Below are positions 1 through 11,132 of a DNA stretch of 64,000 bases, piece by piece. The position numbers and the translations under genes were made by a program. Location of the stretch: NCBI GenBank assembly GCA_016081115.2, contig CM071936.1, positions 79,027,262 through 79,091,261 of the forward strand, given 5' to 3'. Numbering within the stretch: position 1 is the stretch's first letter; each line of letters opens with the position of its first letter. The notes beneath the pieces are model-generated. The model was not told where the DNA came from. It made no database searches and saw only the letters and a program-made list of their open reading frames with translations. Source of the DNA: Rehmannia glutinosa. Taxonomy: Eukaryota; Streptophyta; Magnoliopsida; Lamiales; Orobanchaceae.

Positions 1-1545
1 AGTGGCATCTCTCGTTGTCCGACGCATGTCGAGAGAGGCTTGGTGCCGTTCAATCTTCTCAATCTCTTCACAGATATTCTTGAAGATTTCACGCATCTCA
101 GCTGTCTGACTTGAGTCAGCTGCCGGCCACTCTGCATCGAAATTGAAATCAACTGGCACAATCGAATCAGTAGGGATTATGGGATCTTCTTGGACGGTGA
201 AGAGCTTCTGTTATCTGGTAGTCTCTTCTTCAAGCACGGGCAGCTCTTGAGAGAAAGGAAATACTTCTTCATATGCATCGTCCCGCACTTGAGATATTGT
301 GCGCGAGGTGGTCTCGCTGCAGACTCTCCGAAGCCTGCGATTGAGCTTGATCGTGATTCACTGGGGCCTTTGATGGTATTGACCCACTGGCCGAGCCTCA
401 ATTGCCTTAAATGCCTTCTTCTTCGGTCTCATTTGGTTTTTCCATTTGAGTTTGTTGTTCCTCGGCCGTATCAGTAGCGTCATCAGAAGATGATGAGACT
501 TGAGGGCTTGGCTCATCATCAAAATTGAATGTTTGACGAGCAACTTTAAAATCTGGCTTACTCGTACTTGGAAGAACATTCTCAGTTGAGTCTTTTTGAT
601 GTGCAATAGGGTGGACTCGGCTTCATCTTCGAGATCCGAAATGATATATCGGGGTTGTCTTGGGAATCATGAAGAGCACTAATCTCTTTCTCAGATTCTT
701 CAATATGAACAGAAGGGATGTTATGCATATCTGTCTCTTTACCCAGGGAAGTCTCAACCTCCCTCGGGCCTTCATTACCTTTAGCAGTCTCAACTGCAGA
801 AAGGCCTTGTACATTCCCTTCGACAGATGCGGTACTGCCTTAGGGTCTTTTTGCATTGGCATCCACAGAGTCTCAACTCCCTGGATTGCACTTTCATTGC
901 CCAGAGTGTTAACTCCCGAGGCAGATCCATCATGTGCCTCGACTGCATCAGCAGCGTCCTCAGCCTGCAAAGTTGTTGGCACTTCACCGAGACAGACTTA
1001 ACTATCCGAGCCACAAGTGACAACTTGTCTTTGTTGTTCTTTTTCTTTTTCTTTCTCCACTTCACCTCCTTCCTTCATTGTGGAGTCATCTGCAAACATC
1101 ATCCAACCTAGTGCGCAGTGGAGTGAGTTTTCCCTCGCCGCGCACCAACCGAGTGATCGATGGTGGGATCACTCGCCCGGACTCCATTTGTTTCCATTAA
1201 GTTTGTAGCCGTGGGGGCAGGTGGTAAGACACCTTCAACAGGGGTTGGCTCAACTTGGGTCCCCAAGTTCCCGGTGTCATCACCAAGTCCCTTAGATCCA
1301 TCCTTTGAGTGAACTGGGGAAGTGGTTGCAGCAATAACTGTGGCAATCTACTGTACCATTCCCAACGGATCAATCTCCAGCTGAGATTTAGAAGTCTCTC
1401 CTGGTCCTTCCCTCTGCTGTTGCTCATGCATTATTCTGGATTCCAGCATGGCTTGCTGCATGTCTAACTTTTCCTTTGCAGCAGCAGGATCCATGTCCTC
1501 ATCACTTCCTGAGAGCATATCAATGTGAGGATGAGTATGGTCGTC
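1..1545 (-). pseudogene. Remnant of the post-pol accessory ORF of element A
   Basis: Broken reading frames on the minus strand match the middle of the accessory ORF region of element B (about 35,330-36,550). For example, an MQQAM-x-ESRI-x-HEQ stretch is readable near 1430-1490 here and near 35,380-35,425 in B. The first part of the ORF, with its start codon and the REFYVN-type domain seen in B, is missing: at about 1545 the sequence jumps from the spacer after pol straight into the distal ORF. Several frameshifts and stops make it non-functional. The low-complexity, Gln/Glu/Pro-rich character agrees with B. No enzymatic motif is visible. The rest of the ORF and the 3' LTR should lie left of the window. 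Confidence 0.55.
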
Positions 1546-1888
1546 TCATTGCATTTAAATTCTCGCATTTAATGCGGCAACATTTATATCCAATCATATG
1601 CTTATTGTCCAGCTTTTGACTGTACCCGTCATAATTACGCTGACGTCATCCTTAAAAACATTCCCGCTCATTAAAAACGACTGCGTTTTTGTGACTTAGC
1701 TCTTAAATGACTTAGCTCACTACACAAATGACTCAACTTTTCTTCTCTCGATCCGTATAGTGACTCAACTGTCAGCTAACTCGATACAACTAACTTTCCG
1801 ATACGGCTGGTTCACTTGGCTGATTTATGAGATTTGCTCTGTCTTCATCTTTTCATGTTTCATCTCTTCTCATTGAGTTTTCTGAGAA
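1546..1888 (-). other. Spacer between pol and accessory ORF of element A, with a TGACGTCA site
   Basis: No ORF of note. It is the counterpart of 33,078-33,380 in element B. A perfect 8-bp palindrome TGACGTCA (1641-1648) is kept in both copies. TGACGTCA is the core bound by plant TGA/bZIP factors (established knowledge). Several copies of an AGCT-GAGT-like motif follow toward pol. The spacer could hold an internal promoter for the accessory ORF, which is inference. Confidence 0.4.
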
Positions 1889-4800
1889 TCAACTCAGCTC
1901 AATTAACCCTAGCTCATGCTTAAGTTCTTCAAATCTTGATTCACATAAGGGTTTGGTGAATATGTCAGCTATCTGTTTATCAGTTGAGATGTATTCCAAG
2001 GTGATGTCTTTCTTTTCAACATGATCTCTTATAAAATGATATCTGGCATCAATGTGCTTTGTTCTCGAATGCAACACATGATTCTGAGTGATTGCAATAG
2101 CACTTGTGTTATCACACATAATTGGAATCTCTTTTTCTTCAATTTCATAATCTCTCAGCTTTTGTCTCATCCATAGGACTTGGGCACAACAAGCGCCCCT
2201 ATGTACTGCTTTCGGTGTGGATGTGGCTATTGAGTTTTGCTTCTTGCTAAACCAGGAAACCAATCTGTTTCCAATCATTTGACAAGTTCCTGAAGTACTC
2301 TTCCTGTCAACTCTACATCCAACATAGTCAGAGTCTGAGTAACCAATAAGCTTGAATCCACCATCCTTTGGACACCATAAGCCAACTTCTTGGCATCCCT
2401 TCAAATATCTTAGGATTCTCTTAGCTGCAGTCATGTGACTTTCCTTTGGAGCAGATTGGAATCTTGCACATACACCTACTGCAAAGGTGATGTCTGGCCT
2501 GCTTGCTGTTAGATAGAGTAGTGATCCAATAAGTGCTCTGTATCTTGTTTGATCTACAACTTTACCATCTGCATCCATGTCCATCTTGACTGATGTATTC
2601 ATTGGTATTTTCACAGAAGACTTCTTTTCCATACCAAATTTCTTCATTAAATCTCCGTGTACTTTGTTTGACTTATTAAGGTTCCATCCTTCAATTTGCT
2701 TAACTTGGAGTCCCAAGAAGAAGAATGACTCTCCCATCATACTCATTTCAAATTTGCCTTGCATGAGGTTTGAGAATTTATCACACAACTCTTTGTTTGT
2801 GGATCCAAAAATGATGTCATCCACATATATTTGAACAAGCAATATACTCTTCCCATCTTGAATTCTGAAGAGTGTTCTGTCTACTTTGCCTTTGGTGAAT
2901 CCATTGTCAGTTAGAAATTGAGTCAATGTATCATACCATGCTCTTGGTGCTTGTTTCAATCCATATAGAGCTTTCTAGAGTTTGTACACCTTATCTCCAA
3001 TGGTCTTCTGCTCAAACCCTGGAGGTTGTTCAACATAGACTTCTTTTTCCAACAATCTATTTAAAAATGCACTTTTTACATCCATTTGGTATACAATAAA
3101 GTTCTTGTGTGCAGCATAGGCAAGAAATATCCTTATTGCTTCTAATCTTGCAACAGGAGCAAATGTTTCATCAAAATCTATTCCTTCTTCTTGGCAATAC
3201 CCTTTGGCTACCAATATTGCTTTGTTTCTTACCACAGAACCTTCTTCATTCCTCTTGTTTCTGAAAACCCATTTTGTGCCAATAACATTTTGATGGGTTG
3301 GTCTTTGCACCAATTCCCATACCTTGTTTCTTTCAAACTGATTCAACTCTTCTTGCATGGCTTGAATCCAATGTGTGTCATCCAATGCTTGTGATACATC
3401 TTTTGGCTCTATTTGGGAAATAAAACAAGTGAACATTGCTTCTTGTTGAGCTCTGGATCTGGTTCTTACACCATCTCTCACATTTCCAATGACTAACTCT
3501 GGTGGATGGTCTCTCAGCCATCTCACATCAGGTTGAAGTAAATCAGCTGGGTTTAGTCGTCTTGCAGCTGTGTTGTCTTGAGCAGCTCTTTCATCATCAT
3601 TTAGATGTAGATTCTCCAGCTGTCTTTGAGACTCAGCAGTCTCATCTTCATCTTGATTGATTGCTCCAGCTTCAGCTTCAACATAGGGACTCTTCTGCAT
3701 AATTGGCTGATTCAACTTATCAGCTACCTCTTCAATGTCTTCTCCATTTACATTAGGTTCATCAAAAACCACATGGATAGACTCTTCTGTGACCATAGTC
3801 CTCTTGTTCAACACTCTGTAGGCTTTGCTTTCAGCTGAGTATCCCAAAAAGATACCTTTATCAGCTTTAGCATCAAAAGCCTTTAGATTACCCTTGCCAT
3901 TGTTGTGGATGAAGCATTTACATCCAAATATTCTAAAATACCTAACATTTGGCTTTCTCCCTGTTCATATTTCATAGGAAGTCTTTGTCAGCTGTCTATT
4001 AATCATGCATCTATTTTGAGTATAACATGCAGTGTTGATGGCCTCAGCCCAAAATCTTTTAGGCAACCCAGCTTCAGCTAACATGGTCCTTGCAGCTTCC
4101 TTAAGAGTTCGATTTCTTCTTTCTGCTACTCCATTCTGCTGTGGAGTTCGTGCTGCAGATAATTCATGAGCAATACCATTTTCAACATAATACTGAGTAA
4201 TTATTCCATTGACAAACTCGTTTCTCTATCAGACCTTATCTTTATAATGGTTTGACTCTTCTCATTTTGAACTCTTCTCATCAGTTGAGGTAACTTTTGC
4301 AAAGTTTCCTTCTTTTTACACATAAAGATTGTCCACGTGTATCTTGAATAATCATCCACCACCACTAAAGTGTATTTCTTTCCACTTATACTAGCTGGCT
4401 CAACTGGACCAAATAAATCCATATGTAACAGATGCAATATTCTTGTTGAAGATGGACTAGAATTTTCTTTGAATGATGATTTGATCTGCTTTCCCATCTG
4501 CCATGCATCACAAACACTTTCTTTCTTGTATACTGAGTCTGGCAGTGCTTCCACAAGATGACTCCTTGCAAGCTTGTTAATTGTTTTGAAATTCAAATGA
4601 CTCAGCTTCTTGTGTCACAGCCAACTTCATTCGGCTGTACTCTTTGCTAACAAACAAGTGCTTGGTGTGGCAGTCGACCAGTCTACCACATACATGTTCT
4701 TTTGTCTGGATCCTTGCAACACTATTTCATTTGATTCAGTGTCTTTAATTTGGCACACTCCCATATTGAATCCAACATTATAGCCCTTGTCACAGAGTTG

Positions 4801-5046
4801 GCTGATGCTTAACAAGTTGAAGTTGAGACTTTCAACATATGCAACATCTGTGATTTCTAATCCATTTTTCTTGATGGATCCAATGCCTCTTATTTCCCCT
4901 GGAGCTTTATTTCCTCCAAATATGACTTTTGCGCCTCTAATCTCCTTGAATTTTGACAGATTTTTCTTGTTTCCTGTCATGTGTCTGGAACAACAACTAT
5001 CTATGTACCAGGTTCCTTGGCACTCAACTGTTCCTTGAACCTGCAA
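1889..5046 (-). pseudogene. pol of element A (protease, integrase, reverse transcriptase, RNase H)
   Basis: Domains in minus-strand order. Aspartic protease near 5030-4850, with WYIDSCCSRHMTG (the family norm is DSG, here DSC). GAG-pre-integrase and integrase core about 4640-3850, with MDLFGPVEP and VVVDDYSRYTW. Reverse transcriptase about 3400-2500, with YQMDVKSAFLN, YGLKQAPRAWYDTL and YVDDIIFGS. RNase H about 2400-1889, with CDNTSAI, HSRTKHID and ADIFTKPL. Breaks visible: a frameshift near 4205 just after the second integrase Asp, a stop near 3970, a TAG at about 2975 within the KALYGLKQ motif, and loss of the usual AEAEY block in RNase H (reads TPKAVH). It is otherwise long and collinear, so decay is moderate. 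It would act in a cytoplasmic virus-like particle, making cDNA and inserting it. Confidence 0.9.
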
Positions 5047-5055
5047 TCAAGGAAA

Positions 5056-7290
5056 TTAGTTTTTAGGTACCCATGATTGTCTAGGTCCTGAGGGGTTAGT
5101 GCTGTAAGATGATCCAACCAACCTATAGCCAAATGATCTGATTCTAAGAGGTTGCCATCTATCTGTGCCATAATCATAGCTCACTTTGGCAAATTGCTTT
5201 GGGGCTTTAGGTTCATACAACTGTCTCTTTTGTCTGTATGCCTGTGTGTGTGTTTTAGCAATTACCTTCTTTGGGTAGTTGTGATATTTCTGAGTGTAGT
5301 TCTGGGTGCATATGTGTGCCGATGATAGCTCTTTTGCCTTTGGAATGACCTTTTGCTGAGTTCTAGGCCTTTGCCATTTGGGCTTATATTCCATAGGTCT
5401 TTCTGATATTTCACATTATTCCAATCAGCTTGGCTTGGGTAGTTTCTACCATTCCCATCATATGTGTTTCTTTGATGAAACTTTTGGGGTTTCTGGTAGC
5501 TCTGTTTATTCTTCACAGAGTACTTCCTATTTGGAGTTTCTTTGAGGAACTCTGTTTGGATTTCTTCAATTGTCCTCTCAAAGATACTCAATCGGCCGTT
5601 TTCCTTTTTCTTTATATCCAAGGCCAGTTTGTTTGTGATTGTGCTTTGTAGTGAATGTGGGCGTAGCATTTGGTGTCTTGGATTTTTGAGATGCTTCATT
5701 ACTTGAAGATCCTTTTTCTAAAATCACTCTGGGAGTTTGACTGTGTGCAAATGAATTGAATCCTATCCCAGTTTTGTCTCCACACTCTTTTTGGCTCATA
5801 ATAAGATCATCCAATGATTTAGATGCCTTTGTAAATGATGCAATTACATTTTTGAGATCATTTTCCCTCTTTTCTATAGCAGCTATCTCTGCTTATTTGT
5901 TTAGCATTCTCCTTCACTCATTGTTCTCATCATCCTATGTGACTTAGAGTACTCACCTCCTTAGTCATTTTGTGAGTTTTGGCTTTTTGGGTTTGTTTTC
6001 CTCATTTAATAGTGTGTGTGAGGATTTAATGTGCTCAAAGTCTTTCATCATTTTGTCTAATGAATCATAAAGATCAGTGGGTGATGAAATGTGTGTATCA
6101 CAATCACTAGAATCTGAGTGAGATGAGTTAGAGTGTACCTCATCTTCTTTGTCGTTGATCTTGTTCTTTAGTCATTAGACGGATCATTGCTTCTTCTTTA
6201 ATCACTCGAGTAGTCGCCTTCACTACTCTCCGAGTCTCCGCTTCTTTTGACTTATTTGTCTCTCAGCCTCCCATTAGCTAACATAGCCCTTTTCTTCTCT
6301 TGTCTTCTTTCTCTGAAGACTTTTCTTTCTTCTTCATTCCTGTATTTATTGACTACAGGATATGGACAGTCAATAGCAAAGTGTCCTGGTTGTCTACAGT
6401 TCCAACACAGGTTCTCAGCTCTTTGATCGATTCTTTCATGTTCTTGGATTATCGGCTCTCTGATATTCAACCTTTTGATGCTCAACTCTCTTGGGTGGCC
6501 TATCTTCCCTTGACTTGGAGGGAGCTGAATGTCTCCTGGAGGATTCACCCTTGTTTCTTTTGTAGTTCTTGTTGAAGAACTTGTTGAAGAACTTATTGAA
6601 TCTTTTAACCATTGATGCAATTTCCTCCTGGTCTATGGCTTCCTTGACCTCAGCTCTCTTCCCATCCTTGACTATAAGTGCAGTTGTTTTGGGTACAGCT
6701 GTCTCCTCTTGATCTTTTCTTCTCAGCTCAAACTTGTAGGCTTTGAGGTCTGAGAATAGCTCATGGTTGGATGTTGTTATGCGGTTCATTGAATGTCTCA
6801 GGGCCATGACCTTCATTTCCCATTCAGCTGAGAGGCTTCTCAAAATCTTCATACACATTTCCTTTTGTGTATATTCTTTCCCAAGTGCGGATAATTCATT
6901 TGTGATCCCAGTGAATCGAGCATCCAGCTGATCTAAGGTTTCACCTGCAAGTATTTTAAAATTTTCAAATTTTTGTACAACAACGGACAATTTGTTTTCT
7001 TTAATTTGCTCAGATCCTTCACAAATTAAAGTTAATTTATCCCAGATTTGTTTTGCAGTTTGACAAGATTTGACTTTATTGAACATTGCTTTGTCCAAGG
7101 TTTTGTAAAGTATGTCCTTGGCCACATTGCCCAAGTTGTATCTTCTTCTATCCTCGTTTGTCCATTCAGTCCTTGGTTTCTCAACCAGGGATGGTCTTGC
7201 TTCAGCAGCAACTTCCTCTCCTTCAGCTGCGGTTGCTCTCTGTACAACTGTGTTCACTTTTAGTATTTGCAGTGGCCCATCCTCTATCAG
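5056..7290 (-). pseudogene. gag of element A (capsid, zinc knuckle, linker)
   Basis: Minus strand. The capsid-like UBN2/gag domain reads from about 7257 to 6600 (KTLDKAMFNKVKSC, ILRSLSAEWEMKVMAL). The zinc knuckle is at about 6405 with spacing C-x2-C-x4-H-x4-C in CWNCRQPGHFAIDC. A long charged linker runs to 5056 and ends in QSWVPKN just before the protease, the usual Sirevirus layout. The first roughly 40 codons, including the ATG found at 27,554 in element B, are absent because a deletion joins LTR sequence to gag at about 7287-7293. There are several frameshifts after the knuckle (near 6600, 6150-5900, 5600 and 5390). Gag would form the particle and bind RNA; this copy cannot start normally. 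Confidence 0.82.
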
Positions 7291-8521
7291 TTGGATAGCA
7301 AATTATCAGCAGATCTGAAATGATATGCAGAAATAAAATGTTGAAATGTAAATGACACAATAATTTTTATAGAGGTTCGAAGATGGGGTAATTCTTCTAC
7401 TCCTCTCTTCTCCAACTCCTGGAGGAATCCACTAAGTAATGATCTGGGTACAAAGTGGTTATCAGTCCAGATACAAGTCTTGATCACACAGCTGACTTGA
7501 TCCTTTGGGACTCGATCCGGAGATGCCTTGGTCACACGGTGGCTTCTCGTCCGACTCGGCTACTTCATTGCATTTTTGCATTACTACTTGACTCACTTTC
7601 TCAAGCTTCTTGGATTTGATCACGAAGCCCTCCAATAACTTGAGATTGGTTCGACCTTGAACCTTTCTACAATCCTCCTAGGAATGTAGACCCCTTTTGA
7701 TTCTTCAAAAGTTTTCTCTTCAACAGTTTGAAGTTGTCTTTCCTTCACAGCTTAGTGTTGGATCGATTTCCTTTGAGATTTTGCTTGAATAACTTTGAGA
7801 ATATTTTGCTGGTTACAATATGAATAATGCTTGTTATCTCAAGTATGCAAGGTAATCAAGGTATCCTTTTCACAAAGTGATTCCTCAGCATTTTATAGTG
7901 ATCTTTCAAAAATCTGCCCGTTGGAGAGATAGGCTGATTTTCAAAAGTCACTTGTGTTCGTTGGCTAGTCTTTTCTTAGTCTTCAATCTTGAGATGTAGA
8001 CCTTTCCTCGTATTAAATGAATAATCAGCTTTTCAGAATCTGACACAAGGTACAATGCTTCTGGGACTGAGCAGTTTAAGACATGGCAGTATGGAAGTAT
8101 TACTTATTTAAGTAATGTTCTTGACTTTTGTGCAACGGATTCTTTTCAGTGAACTCCTCCTTGCAGCTGCCTTTTCCCCAGGTGACTTGAGTCTGCTCCA
8201 ATCATTGAAAGACTCATCTGTCACTTCAACTTGACTTAGCTTCTTTGGTTGACTCAACTGACTCTTTTCACAGCTGTCTCACAACCGATACTCCTTCAGT
8301 CGAGTCCTTGGTCTTCCTTTTTGGCCATACTCATCTATTCCTCAGCGGAGTCTTCATTCCAGTCATCAGTTGACCTCTTGTACTCCCAGGCATAGCTGAC
8401 TTGCTTCAGCTTATACAGCCCTATCTATTAGAATAAGAATTACAAGGAAAATGGGGTGCCAACTTTCTAGTCTAAGTTTTACATGGCATTCATCAAAATC
8501 TAAACAATAAATTTCCCAACA
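7291..8521 (-). repeat. Partial 5' LTR of element A
   Basis: Homologous to the LTRs at 25,876-27,424, 38,533-40,088 and 43,396-44,959. On the plus strand it ends ...TTTCCCAACA at 8521, the terminal inverted TG..CA end. A TATA box lies on the minus strand near 7891-7898 (CACTATAAAATG). About 1.23 kb of a roughly 1.55-kb LTR remains. The U5 end, the conserved CCTTGGGACC stretch and the primer-binding site are deleted, and LTR sequence abuts gag directly. Confidence 0.85.
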
Positions 8522-8776
8522 AAAACACACTACAATTTGCATTTCAGTTAATGTGTAATACTTTTCTTTGTTAATGGTAATACATTACAATGTCGTGTGT
8601 AATACTTTTCAATGTCGTGTGTAATATCAATGGTGTTTCTGTCTTAAAATCGCACCGCACTTGATTTATATTAAAAAATACACTTTTCTGTTTATATGTA
8701 ATACTTTGCTTTCTTAATACTAATACATTCAGTTGTTATATATAATACTTTTAATCTGTTTTTTTTTTGTGTGAAG
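8522..8776 (+). other. Intron remnant of the left MULE transposase, next to element A
   Basis: AT-rich, with repeated TAATAC units. It matches the reverse complement of the right-arm intron at 47,297-47,559. It ends in a T-rich tract and an AG acceptor at 8775-8776. Element A inserted within the upstream part: the right arm continues through the equivalent point without interruption, so the donor side of this intron is lost from view. Confidence 0.65.
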
Positions 8777-9940
8777 GTTTTCCCAGGAACGCGGCATAGA
8801 TTATGCTTATGGCACCTCTACCAAAATGCTGTAAGCCGGTTCGGGAGGTTGAAAGGCGACAAATGCTTCATTGACGCATTTAACAAGTGTTTATCGTGGT
8901 GCACAACTGAAGCAGAATTCCAGGACTGTTGGGATAAAATGATTACAAGAAATGGGTTAGAAAGCCATCCATGGTTTAAGAGGTTATTCGATTTAAGAGA
9001 GAAGTGGTGTACAACATTTAACAAAGACTTTTTCTCGGCTGGAATATTATCGTCACAGCGAAGTGAAAGTACAAACTATGCCATTGGATTTAATGCGAAG
9101 AAAACAACCAGTTTGACTGACTTTTATGGGATTTTCAAGGAAACAATTAAACGCTCGAGGAGCAATGAAGCAAAGGATGAATTTCAGTGGTCAAGGGCGA
9201 CTCCTACATCTGTATTGCCATTGACTGGACTATTGAAGCATGCTTCTGAGGTATACACATTGACACTTTTTAAAGATTTTGAAGATGAATTTTTGAAGTC
9301 AATTTCCACTTCTTGTACAATGTTACATTTTGAGAGGGACATTATGTTTTATACTGTATCGAATGATGATTGAGTTGGTTCCCATACAGTGACATTTTGT
9401 ACTGAAACTAAATTGATAAGTTGCTCTTGCAAGAGATTTCAGGAATGTGGTTTACTGTGTTGTCATTCGTTATGGGTCCTTCATGTGAATTCGGTGACTG
9501 AAATACAAAATTATTATATCAAAAGAAGGTGGACAAAGTTTACAAAAAAGGACATATGGGATAGATTAGATAGATGAATTGGACTGAGTAACCGGCTTAA
9601 GGATTGCATCCCTTGGCGTCATGAAATGGCGTGCAAGTATTATAATCTGGTATTGAAATGCCAAGAATATGAGGAAGCAAGAAGAATCCTTGAAGATGGT
9701 TATAACCGGGATTCTATGGCAATTGATGAATTGATGGCTGCTATAATGAATTCTACAGCTGAAACTGAGATTTCTAGTTCTTCTACTAGTATCCTAGATC
9801 CTACTCGTTCAGTTACAAAAGGCAGAAAACAAAGAGTGAAAGGGCATTTTGAAAAAAAAAAGAAAAAAAAGAGTGCTGACACATCAAACACAAACATATC
9901 AAGGGAGTTCGGGTCCAAAACTCCTAATCCTAGACTTTTA
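8777..9940 (+). pseudogene. MULE transposase, FAR1 type, C-terminal part (left arm)
   Basis: Begins at an intron acceptor with VFPGTRHRLCLWHLYQNAV, the C-x2-H motif that follows the second catalytic Asp in MULE transposases. The likely catalytic Glu is in RSESTN (about 9062-9080). A SWIM zinc finger follows (CSCKRFQECGLLCCH, about 9422-9465). The tail is a basic Ser/Lys-rich region ending FGSKTPNPR. Breaks: a stop and frame change at about 9372-9389, a stop at 9577, and the 5' exons lost behind element A. It belongs to the same family as the fuller copy at 46,110-49,282. In an active element the protein would bind the termini and cut DNA; this copy is dead. Confidence 0.88.
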
Positions 9941-10000
9941 TAGAATATATTAGTAGAGAGTGTTTTAGAATGTTTGATTATTTGTACTCTAATCTCTGGT

Positions 10001-10580
10001 AATACATTGTAACTTATCTGCTGATACATTTGTCATTTGTGTGTGATACTTTTTAACATATCTCAGTTTAATTGTTCAGGGATTATTTGTTATTGAACAT
10101 TGTAATGCTTGATCAGGGGACTAATACTTTTCATTGTATCTGCTGATACATTTCTTATTTGTGTGTGATACTTTTTAACTTATCTCTTGTTTATTGTTCA
10201 GGGATTATTTGTTATTGAACACTGTAATACTTGATCAGGGGACTAATAAATTGTAACATATCTGCTGATACATTTCTTATTTGTGTGTGAGACTTTTTAA
10301 CTTATCTCTTGTTTATTGTTCATGAATTATTTGTTATTGAACACTGTAATACTTTGATCAGGGGACTAATACATTGAAGCGTATCTGCTGATACATTTCT
10401 TATTTGTGTGTGATACGTTTTAACTTATCTCTTGTTTATTGTTCAGGAATTATTTGTTATTGAACACTGTAACACTTTGATCAGGGGACTAATACATTGT
10501 AATGTATCTACTGATACATTTGTTATTTGTGTGTGATACTTTTTAACATATCTCATGTTTATTGTACTAGGATTGTTTAT
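10001..10580. repeat. About 122-bp tandem array, four to five units, 3' of the left transposase
   Basis: Successive units start near 10,001, 10,131, 10,252, 10,374 and 10,497 (the last partial). Each contains ATCTGCTGATACATTT (or a close variant), then TTTGTGTGTGATAC, then a Y-rich stretch ending TGTTCAGG, then TTATTTGTTATTGAACA, then TTGATCAGGGGACTAATA. Units differ by a few substitutions. The same array sits inverted at 45,519-46,063. It lies between the 3' ends of the two convergent MULE genes. Confidence 0.88.
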
Positions 10581-11132
10581 TCATTTGACTTAATGCATTG
10601 TGAAACACATACGTGAACCTATAATACTTGCAACTGCTTGTAAAACAACCATCAGCAAGAAGTCTGCATAAAAACATTACTCGTTTATGTTAATACTTTT
10701 ATGTTTCACATCTAATACTTTTCTTTTCAACAACTAATACATTTATACGGAATTTTTTTTTTCAAGACAAACACATGAAAAACCATACATATATTTTCAA
10801 GTTTCAATACTAATTCCTTAGTTGTACTTCTAATAATCCCTTGTACCAACCATCTTTTCATACATTTACACAAAACTACTAAAAGCAGTACTAATACTTT
10901 TTACATTACATGATAATACATTACACATAACTACTAATACTTTCCTAAAATATTCAAATTATTTTTTGTAACATTCAAACAATCCAGCTGCACAATCCCC
11001 TGTACCAACCATTCTCTACATCACAAACACCCAAACACTCTTCAGAACCTGTACATCATAAAAACATTATGTTAAAAAATATCATTTTTAAACTAATAAA
11101 ATTGATTCTAGGTTAAATAAAATCTTACTTGT
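10581..11132. other. Intergenic stretch between convergent MULE genes (left arm)
   Basis: AT-rich, no ORF worth keeping. Scattered TAATAC and CTAATACTTTT units. It is the counterpart of 43,362-43,395 plus 44,965-45,518 in the right arm, where a solo LTR split it. I see no other signal. Confidence 0.6.

Larger units (their letters stand above)
1..8521 (-). mobile_element. Element A: Sirevirus-type Ty1/copia LTR retrotransposon, cut by the window edge
   Basis: Read on the minus strand it runs from a partial 5' LTR (upper end at 8521, first bases TGTTGGGAAAT) through gag, protease, integrase, reverse transcriptase and RNase H into a post-pol ORF remnant that leaves the window at base 1. Order and motifs are those of Ty1/copia. 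The reverse transcriptase wording (KFEMSMMGE, YVDDIIFGS) and the extra post-pol ORF fit the Sirevirus lineage. It is the same family as element B and the solo LTR at 43,396-44,959. Compared with B it lacks about 0.5 kb around the LTR/PBS/gag start and about 1.9 kb at the start of the post-pol ORF. It sits in the transposase intron of the left MULE arm; its other end and its TSD are outside the window. Confidence 0.88.
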
